Assembly: GCA_013822345.1 (NCBI GenBank)
Contig: PNKH01000076.1
Span: 1 to 40,440 of the forward strand
Length of the DNA stretch: 40,440 nucleotides
Direction: 5' to 3'
Source: Isosphaera sp.
GTDB lineage: Bacteria; Planctomycetota; Planctomycetia; Gemmatales; Gemmataceae
Shown piece by piece: positions 1-8,358 of the stretch. The translations under genes and the position numbers were made by a program. The notes beneath the pieces were generated by a model, which saw only the letters and a list, made by a program, of their open reading frames with translations, searched no databases and had not been told where the DNA came from. The first letter of the stretch is position 1. The number at the start of each line of letters is the position of its first letter.

Positions 1-2
1 CC

Positions 3-1049
<1,047 letters not shown>

Positions 1050-1084
1050 CCCGGACCGGGCCGCGGGGTTCACGGAGGGCGGGA

Positions 1085-2176
1085 ATGGGCGGTCAGGCAG
1101 GCGCGAACACCGACCCCGGGGCGACCGCGCCGCGGCCGGTCGGGGTCCGCCGGGTGGTGCGCGGGGTTTGGCGGCAGGCCCGGCACCAGCTCATCCGGCT
1201 CTGGCACCGGGTCCTCCACGCCCGCGACCAGGTCCGGCACCAGTTCCTGATCTTCCCCGACCGGGTGACCCGGCTCCGGAACCGGCTCGTCGCCCGGGCC
1301 TACGGGGCGCGGCTGCAGACGTTCCACCACCACCCGCCGCGCCCCCTCCGCGTCCCGCCCGGCTACCACCGCCCGCGGCCGCTCGCCGACCCGCCGCCGA
1401 TCTCGATCGTCACCCCGTCGTACAACCAGGGCCGGTTCCTGGAGGCGACGATCCGGAGCGTCCTCGGCCAGGGCTACCCGCGGCTCGAGTACGTCGTCCA
1501 GGACGGCGGGTCGCGGGACGAGTCGGCCGCGGTGATCGAGCGGTACCGGGACCGGCTGGCCCACGCCGAGTCCCGCCGGGACAACGGGCAGGGGCACGCG
1601 ATCAACCTCGGGTTCGCCCGCGCCCCGCGGGGCGAGATCATGGCGTACCTGAACTCCGACGACCTGCTCCTGCCGGGGGCGCTGAACTACGTCGCCGCGT
1701 ACTTCGCCGCCCACCCGCGGGTGGACGTGGTGTACGGCCACCGGGTGATCGTCGACGAGGACGGGATGGAGGTCGGGCGGTGGGTGCTCCCCGGGCACTC
1801 CGACCGGATGCTGGCGTGGGCCGACTACGTCCCGCAGGAGACGATGTTCTGGCGGCGGCGGGTCTGGGACAAGGTCGGGGGGGCGATCGACGAGTCGTTC
1901 CGGTTCGCCCTCGACTGGGACCTGCTGCTGCGGTTCCGGGAGGCCGGGGCGCGGTTCGTCCGGCTGCCCCGGTTCCTCGGGGCGTTCCGGGTCCACGCGA
2001 CCCAGAAGACCTCGGCCGACCTGGCGTCGGCCGGGACACCGGAGATGGCCCGGCTCCGCCGGCGGGTCCACGGCCGGGAGGTCGCCGATGCCGAGATCGG
2101 CCCGAACGTCCTCGGGTACCTGCTCCGGCACCGGTGGCACGACCTGCTGCACCGCCTCGGCCTGGCCTCCCGCTGA
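1085..2176 (+). CDS. Family 2 glycosyltransferase
   Basis: Predicted GT-A fold sugar transferase that moves a sugar from a nucleotide donor onto a glycan; donor and acceptor cannot be read from sequence. Seen: about 100 basic, hydrophobic-poor residues at the N-terminus, then the GT2 signature ISIVTPSYNQGRFLEATI near residue 105, DGGSRDES, and a metal-binding YLNSDDLLLPG near residue 190. A later WDLLLRFREAG region fits the acceptor half of WcaA-like GT2 enzymes. The ATG is preferred to the much longer open frame behind it because GGAGG lies 6 bases upstream and the longer version would overlap fcl out of frame. The position 35 bases after GDP-fucose synthase suggests the two are co-transcribed and that this enzyme may act on the same fucose-containing polymer; that is inference. 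Length 363 aa. Confidence 0.88.
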   Translation: MGGQAGANTDPGATAPRPVGVRRVVRGVWRQARHQLIRLWHRVLHARDQVRHQFLIFPDRVTRLRNRLVARAYGARLQTFHHHPPRPLRVPPGYHRPRPLADPPPISIVTPSYNQGRFLEATIRSVLGQGYPRLEYVVQDGGSRDESAAVIERYRDRLAHAESRRDNGQGHAINLGFARAPRGEIMAYLNSDDLLLPGALNYVAAYFAAHPRVDVVYGHRVIVDEDGMEVGRWVLPGHSDRMLAWADYVPQETMFWRRRVWDKVGGAIDESFRFALDWDLLLRFREAGARFVRLPRFLGAFRVHATQKTSADLASAGTPEMARLRRRVHGREVADAEIGPNVLGYLLRHRWHDLLHRLGLASR

Positions 2177-2230
2177 CCCGCCGACCCGGGTGCGCCGAAC
2201 CACGCCGTTCGCCTCGGCCTGATTTTCCCG

Positions 2231-2258
2231 TTGTCACCGGGCCGTCGGCTGGTACATT
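2231..2258 (+). promoter_or_regulatory. Candidate sigma-70-type promoter in the 2177-2477 gap
   Basis: The 301-base gap between the glycosyltransferase and the LexA-like gene holds no recognisable gene. TTGTCA at 2231 and TACATT at 2253, separated by 16 bases, are the best match to -35/-10 boxes in it. Transcription from here would leave a leader of about 210 bases before the ATG at 2478. This is a visual match only; no other structure was seen in the gap. Confidence 0.3.
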
Positions 2259-2477
2259 CACGCACCGCACAGGTCGGTCCGATCGTAGTCCCGTTTGTAT
2301 CAGTCCCGGGCCGCCGTTCCGGGGGCCTCGTCGCGACACCACCCGATCGGTTCCACCCGCGAGATCGTGTCCGGTGAATCGGGTGACCGTGACGCGCGAT
2401 CCAAACTCGGTGTCGCCCGGTTCCCGGCCCCGGAGGCCGCCGCGCGACCCGACCGGCCGCGGGAACCAGGTACACCC

Positions 2478-3374
2478 ATGTCACCCACCCCCGCCAAAGA
2501 CACGTTGCACCGCGTCCGCAAACTGGCGCGCCTGCCCGACGAGATCCGCCGGGAGCGGTGGGCGGTGTCGATCACCCGCCTCACCGTCCTCAAGACCCTG
2601 TGCCGCCAACCCGACCTGGCGAACCGCTTCGTCGCCCACCTCGCCCGCAAGACGTTCGAGCGGGTCGACCGGCACAAGAAGGCCCCGGGCGCGACGGAGC
2701 CGAGCCACGCGCGGATGATGGCGGAGGCGCTCGAGGGGATGGAGGAGTGGCGGCGGGCGCCGACCGAGAAGTTGCGGCGATCGCTGTCCGAGCTGCGGGG
2801 GCGGATGCGGGCCGAGCAGGACGAATACCGGAACGTCCCGTTCGGGGCGGTGCGGCTCATCACCGACGCCGACCTCCTCCTGTTCGAGTACGCCCTGTCG
2901 TGCCTCCTCGCGCCGGCACAGGAGGTCGGCACCTGGGCGTACCAGGCGGCCCGGCAGTACGCCGAGCGGTACAACCCGAGTCACGGGACGGGGCTGGTCC
3001 CGGCCTCGGTCCCGCTGCTTCAGGACGTCATCGAGTTCTGGACGCGGGAGTACGCACTGACGCCGGAAACCCTCTCGGCCCCGGCGCCCCCCGGCACGAC
3101 GGGGAGGCGCAAGGAGAAGGTGACGTTCACGCCCCGCCAGGGGCAGTTCCTCGCGTTCATCCACCTGTACCGGAAACTGCACCGCCGGGGGCCGGCCGAG
3201 TCGGAACTCGTCGCCTTCTTCCGGGTCACCCCGCCGTCGGTCCACGGGATGGTGGTGAGGCTCGAGGAACTCGGGCTCGTCACCCGGGAACCGGGCGTGC
3301 CCCGCTCCCTGCGGGTGGTGGTCCCGGCGACCCGGCTGCCCGAACTCGACGGGGTCGCCGGCCCGCCCTGGTGA
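2478..3374 (+). CDS. Protein with C-terminal LexA-type winged-helix domain
   Basis: Function unknown; probably a DNA-binding protein. Seen: the last 80 or so residues closely follow the LexA N-terminal DNA-binding pattern, with FTPRQGQFLAFI, a middle helix GPAESELVAFF, the recognition-helix region VTPPSVHGMVVRLEELGLV and the wing REPGVPRSLRVVV. There is no LexA Ser-Lys autoproteolysis domain; the roughly 210 residues before it are mostly helical, charged and unrecognised. So it is not a classical SOS repressor but may use the same fold to bind DNA. The ATG at 2478 (298 aa) is chosen because sequence resembling real protein begins there, although its ribosome-binding site is poor; the frame is open upstream to a TTG at 2295. 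It converges on the next gene, with 22 bases between the stops. Confidence 0.65.
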   Translation: MSPTPAKDTLHRVRKLARLPDEIRRERWAVSITRLTVLKTLCRQPDLANRFVAHLARKTFERVDRHKKAPGATEPSHARMMAEALEGMEEWRRAPTEKLRRSLSELRGRMRAEQDEYRNVPFGAVRLITDADLLLFEYALSCLLAPAQEVGTWAYQAARQYAERYNPSHGTGLVPASVPLLQDVIEFWTREYALTPETLSAPAPPGTTGRRKEKVTFTPRQGQFLAFIHLYRKLHRRGPAESELVAFFRVTPPSVHGMVVRLEELGLVTREPGVPRSLRVVVPATRLPELDGVAGPPW

Positions 3375-3396
3375 GCCGGCGGCGCGGGGTCCGCGG

Positions 3397-5268
3397 TCAG
3401 TCCCCCGGCACCGGCCAGACGTAGCCGAGCTTGCGGGCCGCCTTCCGCACGGCGGCCAGGTCGGCGTCGCGGACGACCACGAACCGGTCCCCGGCCCGCA
3501 GGCACTTCCCCTCCAACTGCCGGTCGGCCGCCAGCTCCGCCGCCACGTGCCCGTCGGCGCACGCGATCAGCCGGGCCGGCCCCGCGTCCGCCAGCCGCCC
3601 GGCCTTCGCCCGCAGGTCGGCCAGGAACCGGACCACCGTGGCGGGCAGGTCCGCGGTCGTCCGCGACCACAGGAACTGCTCCAGTTCGTCGACGCTCCCC
3701 CCCTGCTCGACCACCCCGAGGACCTTCGCGGCCGACAGCCGCCAGGCGCCCTCCGAGGCCGGGTCCGCGAACCGCCCCAGGACCAGCCGGTCGGCGGGCG
3801 GCAGGTCCGGGGTCGCGACCACGTCCAGGTTGGCGAGCACCCGGAGCACGTCGGCCCGGGCCGGGGCCGCCGGGCGGTACCCGTCCGCGAGCCCGAGCAG
3901 CCACGCCCCGAGCGGGTTGACCCGCACGAACAGCAGCCCGTCGTACCGGGACAGGCAGGTGAAGTCGTCCGCCCCCCACCGGTCGCGGAAGTCGTGCCGC
4001 ACCCCCTGCGGCGGGAGGAACGCCACGTCCACCAGGCCGAGGGTCGCGGCGTACTCGAACAGGAACGCGAGGACGAACCGCCCCTGCAGCTGCTCCCACG
4101 CGCCGCGGTCCTCGTACCCCAGGCTCCCGTACTCGTGCTCGGCGATGTACAGCTCCCACACCTCGTGGGCGACCGCGAACGACCGCCCGGTCGCCCGGAG
4201 CAGGCGGAAGAAGTCGTCGACCGCGAACCACCGCCCGACGGGGCACGCCGACAGCCCGTCCACCACCACCGCCCGCCGGTTGGCGGCCGCGCTCATCCGG
4301 GCCCGCCCCTGCCCCTTGATCGCGTCCACCCGGGCGAACTCGTCGAACGCCCGCGTCCTCAGCCACGCCGCCCACAACTTGCGGAGCACGTCCGGCGGCG
4401 CGGCGGTGAGGGCCTTCTTCCCGGCCGCGGTGAGCCTCAGGGCGTCCCCGCTCTTCCCGGCCAGCCCGCCGGCCTGCAGCACCACCGGCCACGCGAACGA
4501 CCGGACGCCGAGGTCGAACGCCGGGTCGTACTTCGAGTCGTCGGCGTCGTCCGGGGTGTAGAAGTCGCCGCCGGCCAGGACCCCGGCGAGCGCCCGGCGG
4601 GTGGCCTCGGTCGGGACGAGCTTCTTGTCGGTCACCCGCACCTTCCCGGCCTCGACCAGCCGCAGCACCGCCCGCAGGTCGGCCTCCGCCGCGGCCGCCG
4701 TCTCCCGCACCCGGACCGGCTCCTCCCACTCCCGCCGCGCCCGCTGCCGGTCCGACCAGACGTGCTCGAACAGGGTGTGGGTCGGCGGCGGGGCGTCGAC
4801 GGTCGGGACCGAGAAGGCTTCGGGCGGCGGGACGAACCCGCGGAGGATCAGTCGGGTGTCGGTCGGCAGGTGGTCGAACCGCGGGAAGAAGAGGCGGAGC
4901 GGCGTCGGCCTGACCTGCCGCCGCTCCTCGTACCGGTACTCCCACGACTCCCGGTTCGGGTCGGCGGTGTCGAACCGCGGGTCCTCGCCGAACCACGCCC
5001 GGAACTTCTCCCGGTCGAGCCGTCCGGCCGGGTCGAACGCGGCGACGCGGACGGCCCGCTGGGCCGGCGCCCCGAGCCCGGCGTACAGGTCGCGGACCCG
5101 GGCCGGGTCGGTCATCACCTTGGCGAGGAGGGGGGCGAGTTCGCTCTTCCGCTTCGGCGGGTCGGCGGCGACCAGCCCGGCCAGCGGGCGGAGGTCGTCG
5201 AGGGTGAGCCTCCCGAACGCCTCCCGCGCGGTGAGCGCCTCCTCGGTCTGCGTCCGGCCCCAACCCAT
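3397..5268 (-). CDS. XPB/Ssl2-like helicase-associated domain protein lacking a motor
   Basis: Role unknown. Seen: residues about 474-575 match the helicase-associated C-terminal domain found with XPB/Ssl2-like proteins (Pfam Helicase_C_3 type), including VLANLDVVATPDLPPADRL, a WRLSAAKVLGVVEQG stretch and LPATVVRFLADL. The preceding 470 residues are helical, with several winged-helix-like segments (for example DALRLTAAGKKAL), but I find no Walker A, DExx or helicase motif VI. It therefore looks like the accessory region of a helicase standing alone, possibly acting in trans or as a DNA-binding factor; that is inference. The ATG at 5268 is preferred to a GTG 30 bases further upstream; neither has a strong ribosome-binding site. 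Length 623 aa. It is followed convergently by the LexA-like gene, also a putative DNA-binding protein. Confidence 0.6.
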   Translation of the reverse strand: MGWGRTQTEEALTAREAFGRLTLDDLRPLAGLVAADPPKRKSELAPLLAKVMTDPARVRDLYAGLGAPAQRAVRVAAFDPAGRLDREKFRAWFGEDPRFDTADPNRESWEYRYEERRQVRPTPLRLFFPRFDHLPTDTRLILRGFVPPPEAFSVPTVDAPPPTHTLFEHVWSDRQRARREWEEPVRVRETAAAAEADLRAVLRLVEAGKVRVTDKKLVPTEATRRALAGVLAGGDFYTPDDADDSKYDPAFDLGVRSFAWPVVLQAGGLAGKSGDALRLTAAGKKALTAAPPDVLRKLWAAWLRTRAFDEFARVDAIKGQGRARMSAAANRRAVVVDGLSACPVGRWFAVDDFFRLLRATGRSFAVAHEVWELYIAEHEYGSLGYEDRGAWEQLQGRFVLAFLFEYAATLGLVDVAFLPPQGVRHDFRDRWGADDFTCLSRYDGLLFVRVNPLGAWLLGLADGYRPAAPARADVLRVLANLDVVATPDLPPADRLVLGRFADPASEGAWRLSAAKVLGVVEQGGSVDELEQFLWSRTTADLPATVVRFLADLRAKAGRLADAGPARLIACADGHVAAELAADRQLEGKCLRAGDRFVVVRDADLAAVRKAARKLGYVWPVPGD

Positions 5269-5433
5269 GACGTCACCGTCGCCCGTTGCGGCCGGCACCG
5301 CGGCGGGTCGTCGAGGGCCGTGCCGGCCGGTTGCCGATCAGGATACGCGGAGGGGAGCGCGGGAGGTGGGCGATTCACGGACGGGTTCGTGCCCGCGCGG
5401 GTTCGCCGGGCCGCCACGGAACCCGAACCCGCT

Positions 5434-6165
5434 CTACCGGAGTGACTGCAGGTACGCGACCAGGTCGGCGAGCTGCTCGGGGGTGAGGTTCGCGGCGAGG
5501 CCCTCCGGCATCGCCGACGCCTTCTGCATCTGGCGCGTCGCCACCTCCGCCGCCTTCAACTCCCGCTGCACCCCGGTCGACTCGCGGGCGACCGTCGCGT
5601 CGGCCCGCTCGCCGCCCACGAACCCCTGGAACACGACGCCGGCCGACCTGAAGACGTTGAACGCGACGACCTCGCGGGCCTTCGCCGGGTCGAGCGGCAT
5701 GGGGTGGAGGTGGACGCCGGCCAGCCCGCCGAGCCGGCCGGCCCCGAACTTGTCGAACGCGATCGCGAGCGGCCGCTCGGCGCCGCGGGCGGGGACGAGG
5801 TAGGTCACGTCGGCGGCGTACCGGACGCCGACCTTCTTGAGCGCGGTCCCGTCCGCGGTGACATCGGCCTCGGCCCACGGGAACTCGGTGCCGAACAGGT
5901 TCCGCTCGCTCGGCCGCTTCCTCTCGTCCTTCTTCGGCGGCGGGCCGAACCCGGCGGCGGGCGGCGGCGGCATCGCCTCGAACTCCTTCGCCGGGATGTC
6001 GAGGTGAACGACCCACACCTTCGTGGTGCCGAACAGCTCCGTCGCCGGGTCGGCCGGCCGGGGCTTCGGCTCCTCGGCGGCCGCGCGGCGGGCCGGGGGC
6101 GTGCCGCCGGACAACGCGGCGAGCAGGACCAGGAGGGCCGCCCGCGGCAGGAGTCGTCCGCCCAT
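5434..6165 (-). CDS. Chimeric ORF: N-terminal CotH-like segment joined to heme-protein C-terminal tail
   Basis: Probably not a working version of either parent. Seen: a signal peptide (residues 1-30), then about 130 residues resembling the start of planctomycete CotH-type proteins (LFGTTKVWVVHLDIPAKEFE, RNLFGTEFPWAEADV, VGVRYAADVTYL, LDPAKAREVVAFNVFRSAGV). Near residue 177 the sequence switches without a frameshift to the end of a planctomycete cytochrome/heme-binding protein (RESTGVQRELKAAEV, SAMPEGLAANLTPEQL, DLVAYLQSL). The CotH kinase core is missing, and the tail has no CxxCH heme motif. The simplest reading is an in-frame deletion or recombination that fused two secreted-protein genes. 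The ATG has GGAGG 7 bases upstream, so it may still be translated and exported. Length 243 aa; full CotH proteins are much longer. Confidence 0.7.
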   Translation of the reverse strand: MGGRLLPRAALLVLLAALSGGTPPARRAAAEEPKPRPADPATELFGTTKVWVVHLDIPAKEFEAMPPPPAAGFGPPPKKDERKRPSERNLFGTEFPWAEADVTADGTALKKVGVRYAADVTYLVPARGAERPLAIAFDKFGAGRLGGLAGVHLHPMPLDPAKAREVVAFNVFRSAGVVFQGFVGGERADATVARESTGVQRELKAAEVATRQMQKASAMPEGLAANLTPEQLADLVAYLQSLR

Positions 6166-6262
6166 CGAAGAACCTCCCGGTGCTCGGGTGACGCGGCCCC
6201 TGTCGCGGGGCACGGCTTCCGATAGAACTGCGCCGCGCGTCCGACGCCGACCGGAGCTTCCC

Positions 6263-8089
6263 ATGCGACCGCTGACCGTTCTCGCCCTCGCCCTGGCCTG
6301 GCCCGCGGGAGCCGCCCGGTCGGCAGACCCGGAGACCTGCGACGTGCTGGTGTACGGGGCCACCCCGGGCGGCATCGCCGCCGCCCTGGCGGCCGCCGAC
6401 GACGGCGAGGCGGTGCTGCTGGTCGAGCCGACCGCCCGCGTCGGCGGGCTGGTCACCAACGGCCTGTCGCACACCGACTTCCGCACCTTCGAGGGGCTGA
6501 GCGGCACGTTCCTCGACTTAACCCGCCGGGTCGAGGCCCATTACGTCACGACCTACGGGAAGGACTCGCCGCAGGCCCGGGCGTGCTTCCGCGGCACGTT
6601 CGGCGAGCCGCACGTCAACCTCGCCGTGCTCCGGGCGATGCTCGCCGAGCGGAAGGGGGTCCGCGTGAAGACCGGGTCCCGGCTCGACGCCGTCGAGGTG
6701 CGGAAGGACCGGGTGGAGGCGGCCACGTTCGTCGGCCCGGACGGCGGGCGGTGGGCGGCGAAGGCCGCGGTGTTCGTCGACGGCACCTACGAGGGCGACC
6801 TGATGGCGAAGGCCGGGGTGCCGTGGAAGGTCGGGCGGGAGGGGAAGGCGGAGTACGGCGAGGGCCTGGCCCCGGAGAAGGCGGACGACCAGCTCCAGGC
6901 GTACAACTTCCGGTTCACGATGACCCGCGACCCGAAGAACCGGGTCGCCCCGACCGCCCCGCCGGGCTACCGCCGGGACGACTTCCTGCCGGTGGTCAAG
7001 GTCCTCGAGTCCGGGATGATCGCGGCCGTGTTCGGGAACCCGTCCGGGTGCATTTTCAAAGCCCAGCGGCCGGCGCTGCCGAACGGCAAGTACGACATCA
7101 ACGACGTGTCGAACGGGCTGGTCCGGCTGTCGCTGCCGGGGGCGAACCGGGGGTGGCCGGACGGCGACCCGGCCGCCCGGGCGAAGGTCTTCGCCGAGCA
7201 CCTCCGGGACCAGGCCGGGCTGCTGTACTTCCTGCAGACCGACGAGGCGGTGCCGGAGAAGTTCCGGAAGGAGGCGGCGGAGTGGGGGTGGTGCAAGGAC
7301 GAGTTCGCCGACACCGGGCACCTGCCGGGGCAGCTGTACGTCCGGGAGGCGCGGCGGATGGTCGGGGCGTACGTGTTCACCGAGAAGGACAGCGGGCACG
7401 CGGCCGGCGACGCCCGGGCCGTCCTCCGGGCCGACGCGGTCGCCGCCGGGGACTACGGGAACAACTGCCACGGCACCGCCCACGAGGGCGACCGGTTCGG
7501 CGGCCGGCACACCGGCGAGTTCTACAAGCCGGTCCCGCCGTACCAGGTGCCGTACGGGGTGATCGTCCCGAGGGCGGTCGACAACCTCCTCGTCCCGGTG
7601 GCCGTCAGCTCGTCCCACGTCGGGTTCTGCGCCTTGCGGCTGGAGCCGATCTGGGCGAGCCTCGGCCAGGCCGCCGGGCACGCGGCGCACCTCGCCCGCA
7701 AGGAGAAGGTCGCGGTGCAGAAGGTGCCGGTCGGGCGGCTCCAGGCCCGGCTCCACACGGCCGGGTCGGCGACGATCTACGTCTCCGACGTGCGGCCCGG
7801 CGACGCCGACTTCGCGGCCGTCCAGTGGTGGGGCACGGCCGGCGGGCTGCACGGGTTGGCCCCGACGCCGGAGAAGCCGGGCCAGCGCGGGAAGCAGATC
7901 GTCGGCCAGTACTTCGAGGCATTCCCCGGTCACGCGGCGGAGCTGGGGCGGGTGCTCGACCCCGGCCTCGCCGACCAGTGGCGGAAGTTGGCCGGGGCGC
8001 TCGGCCTGCCGGCCGACAAGCTCCCGGCGGCCGACGGCACCCGCACCCGCGGGGACTGGGTCCGAGCCGCGGCCGCGCTCCGGAAGTAG
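6263..8089 (+). CDS. Secreted FAD-dependent oxidoreductase (FAD_oxidored family)
   Basis: Predicted flavoprotein of the family often annotated 'FAD-dependent oxidoreductase' in Planctomycetes; substrate unknown, probably a sugar or carbohydrate-derived compound processed outside the cytoplasm. Seen: a signal peptide (residues 1-21, ending GAARSA), then the dinucleotide fold CDVLVYGATPGGIAAALAAA starting at residue 26, an acidic strand end LLVEPTARVGGLVTNGLSH, and conserved later segments YVREARRMVGAYVFTEKD and PYGVIVPRAVDNLLVPVAVS. No transmembrane segment follows the signal. The ATG has GGAG 7 bases upstream. Length 608 aa is normal for the family. Its TAG stop is inside the left arm of a palindromic repeat (8086-8198). 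The upstream chimeric gene is transcribed away from it, so the roughly 100 bases between them hold both promoters. Confidence 0.85.
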   Translation: MRPLTVLALALAWPAGAARSADPETCDVLVYGATPGGIAAALAAADDGEAVLLVEPTARVGGLVTNGLSHTDFRTFEGLSGTFLDLTRRVEAHYVTTYGKDSPQARACFRGTFGEPHVNLAVLRAMLAERKGVRVKTGSRLDAVEVRKDRVEAATFVGPDGGRWAAKAAVFVDGTYEGDLMAKAGVPWKVGREGKAEYGEGLAPEKADDQLQAYNFRFTMTRDPKNRVAPTAPPGYRRDDFLPVVKVLESGMIAAVFGNPSGCIFKAQRPALPNGKYDINDVSNGLVRLSLPGANRGWPDGDPAARAKVFAEHLRDQAGLLYFLQTDEAVPEKFRKEAAEWGWCKDEFADTGHLPGQLYVREARRMVGAYVFTEKDSGHAAGDARAVLRADAVAAGDYGNNCHGTAHEGDRFGGRHTGEFYKPVPPYQVPYGVIVPRAVDNLLVPVAVSSSHVGFCALRLEPIWASLGQAAGHAAHLARKEKVAVQKVPVGRLQARLHTAGSATIYVSDVRPGDADFAAVQWWGTAGGLHGLAPTPEKPGQRGKQIVGQYFEAFPGHAAELGRVLDPGLADQWRKLAGALGLPADKLPAADGTRTRGDWVRAAAALRK

Positions 8090-8198
8090 GGTGCCGTCGA
8101 GGGCCGCGCTTCGCGGCCCGACGACGCACCACCCGGTCCGTTCGCGTGGTGCCGGTGCGTCATCGCCGGGCGAAGCGCCCGGCTCGACGGCACCCTAC
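8086..8198. repeat. Inverted repeat of family A, overlapping a stop codon
   Basis: Perfect 16-base outer arms (8086-8101 and 8183-8198) enclose two GC-rich hairpins with GCTTCGC/GCGAAGC-type loops and a further internal pairing (GACGCACC with GGTGCGTC). The TAG stop of the oxidoreductase (8087-8089) lies in the left arm. The right end, with GCGAAGCGCCCGGCTCG and a CACCCTAC terminus, is very similar to the right ends of the repeats at 15070-15167 and 29691-29786. Confidence 0.85.
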
Positions 8199-8300
8199 GG
8201 CCCCCGGACACTCCAACTCGACCGACTCCTCCTTCCGTGTCGGGAATCCCCCCGCCGGCGCCTGGCGGCGCCCCCGGTTTCGGCCGCGCGGCACCCGAAT

Positions 8301-8309
8301 TGCTAAAAT
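8301..8309 (+). promoter_or_regulatory. Candidate extended -10 promoter for the GT4 gene
   Basis: TGCTAAAAT reads as an extended -10 (TG-N-TAAAAT) inside a short AT-rich island in otherwise GC-rich DNA, 50 bases before the ATG at 8359. No good -35 box is visible, which extended -10 promoters can tolerate. Confidence 0.35.
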
Positions 8310-8358
8310 ATTCCTGATTCTCGTGGTTGCGGCCCGATCCCCCCTCACGGGTCAGCTC

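Noticed and set aside
6583-8358. Upstream extension of the GT4 gene through the oxidoreductase
   Set aside because: The sequence before 8359 in this frame is shadow coding; protein-like sequence starts only at the ATG.
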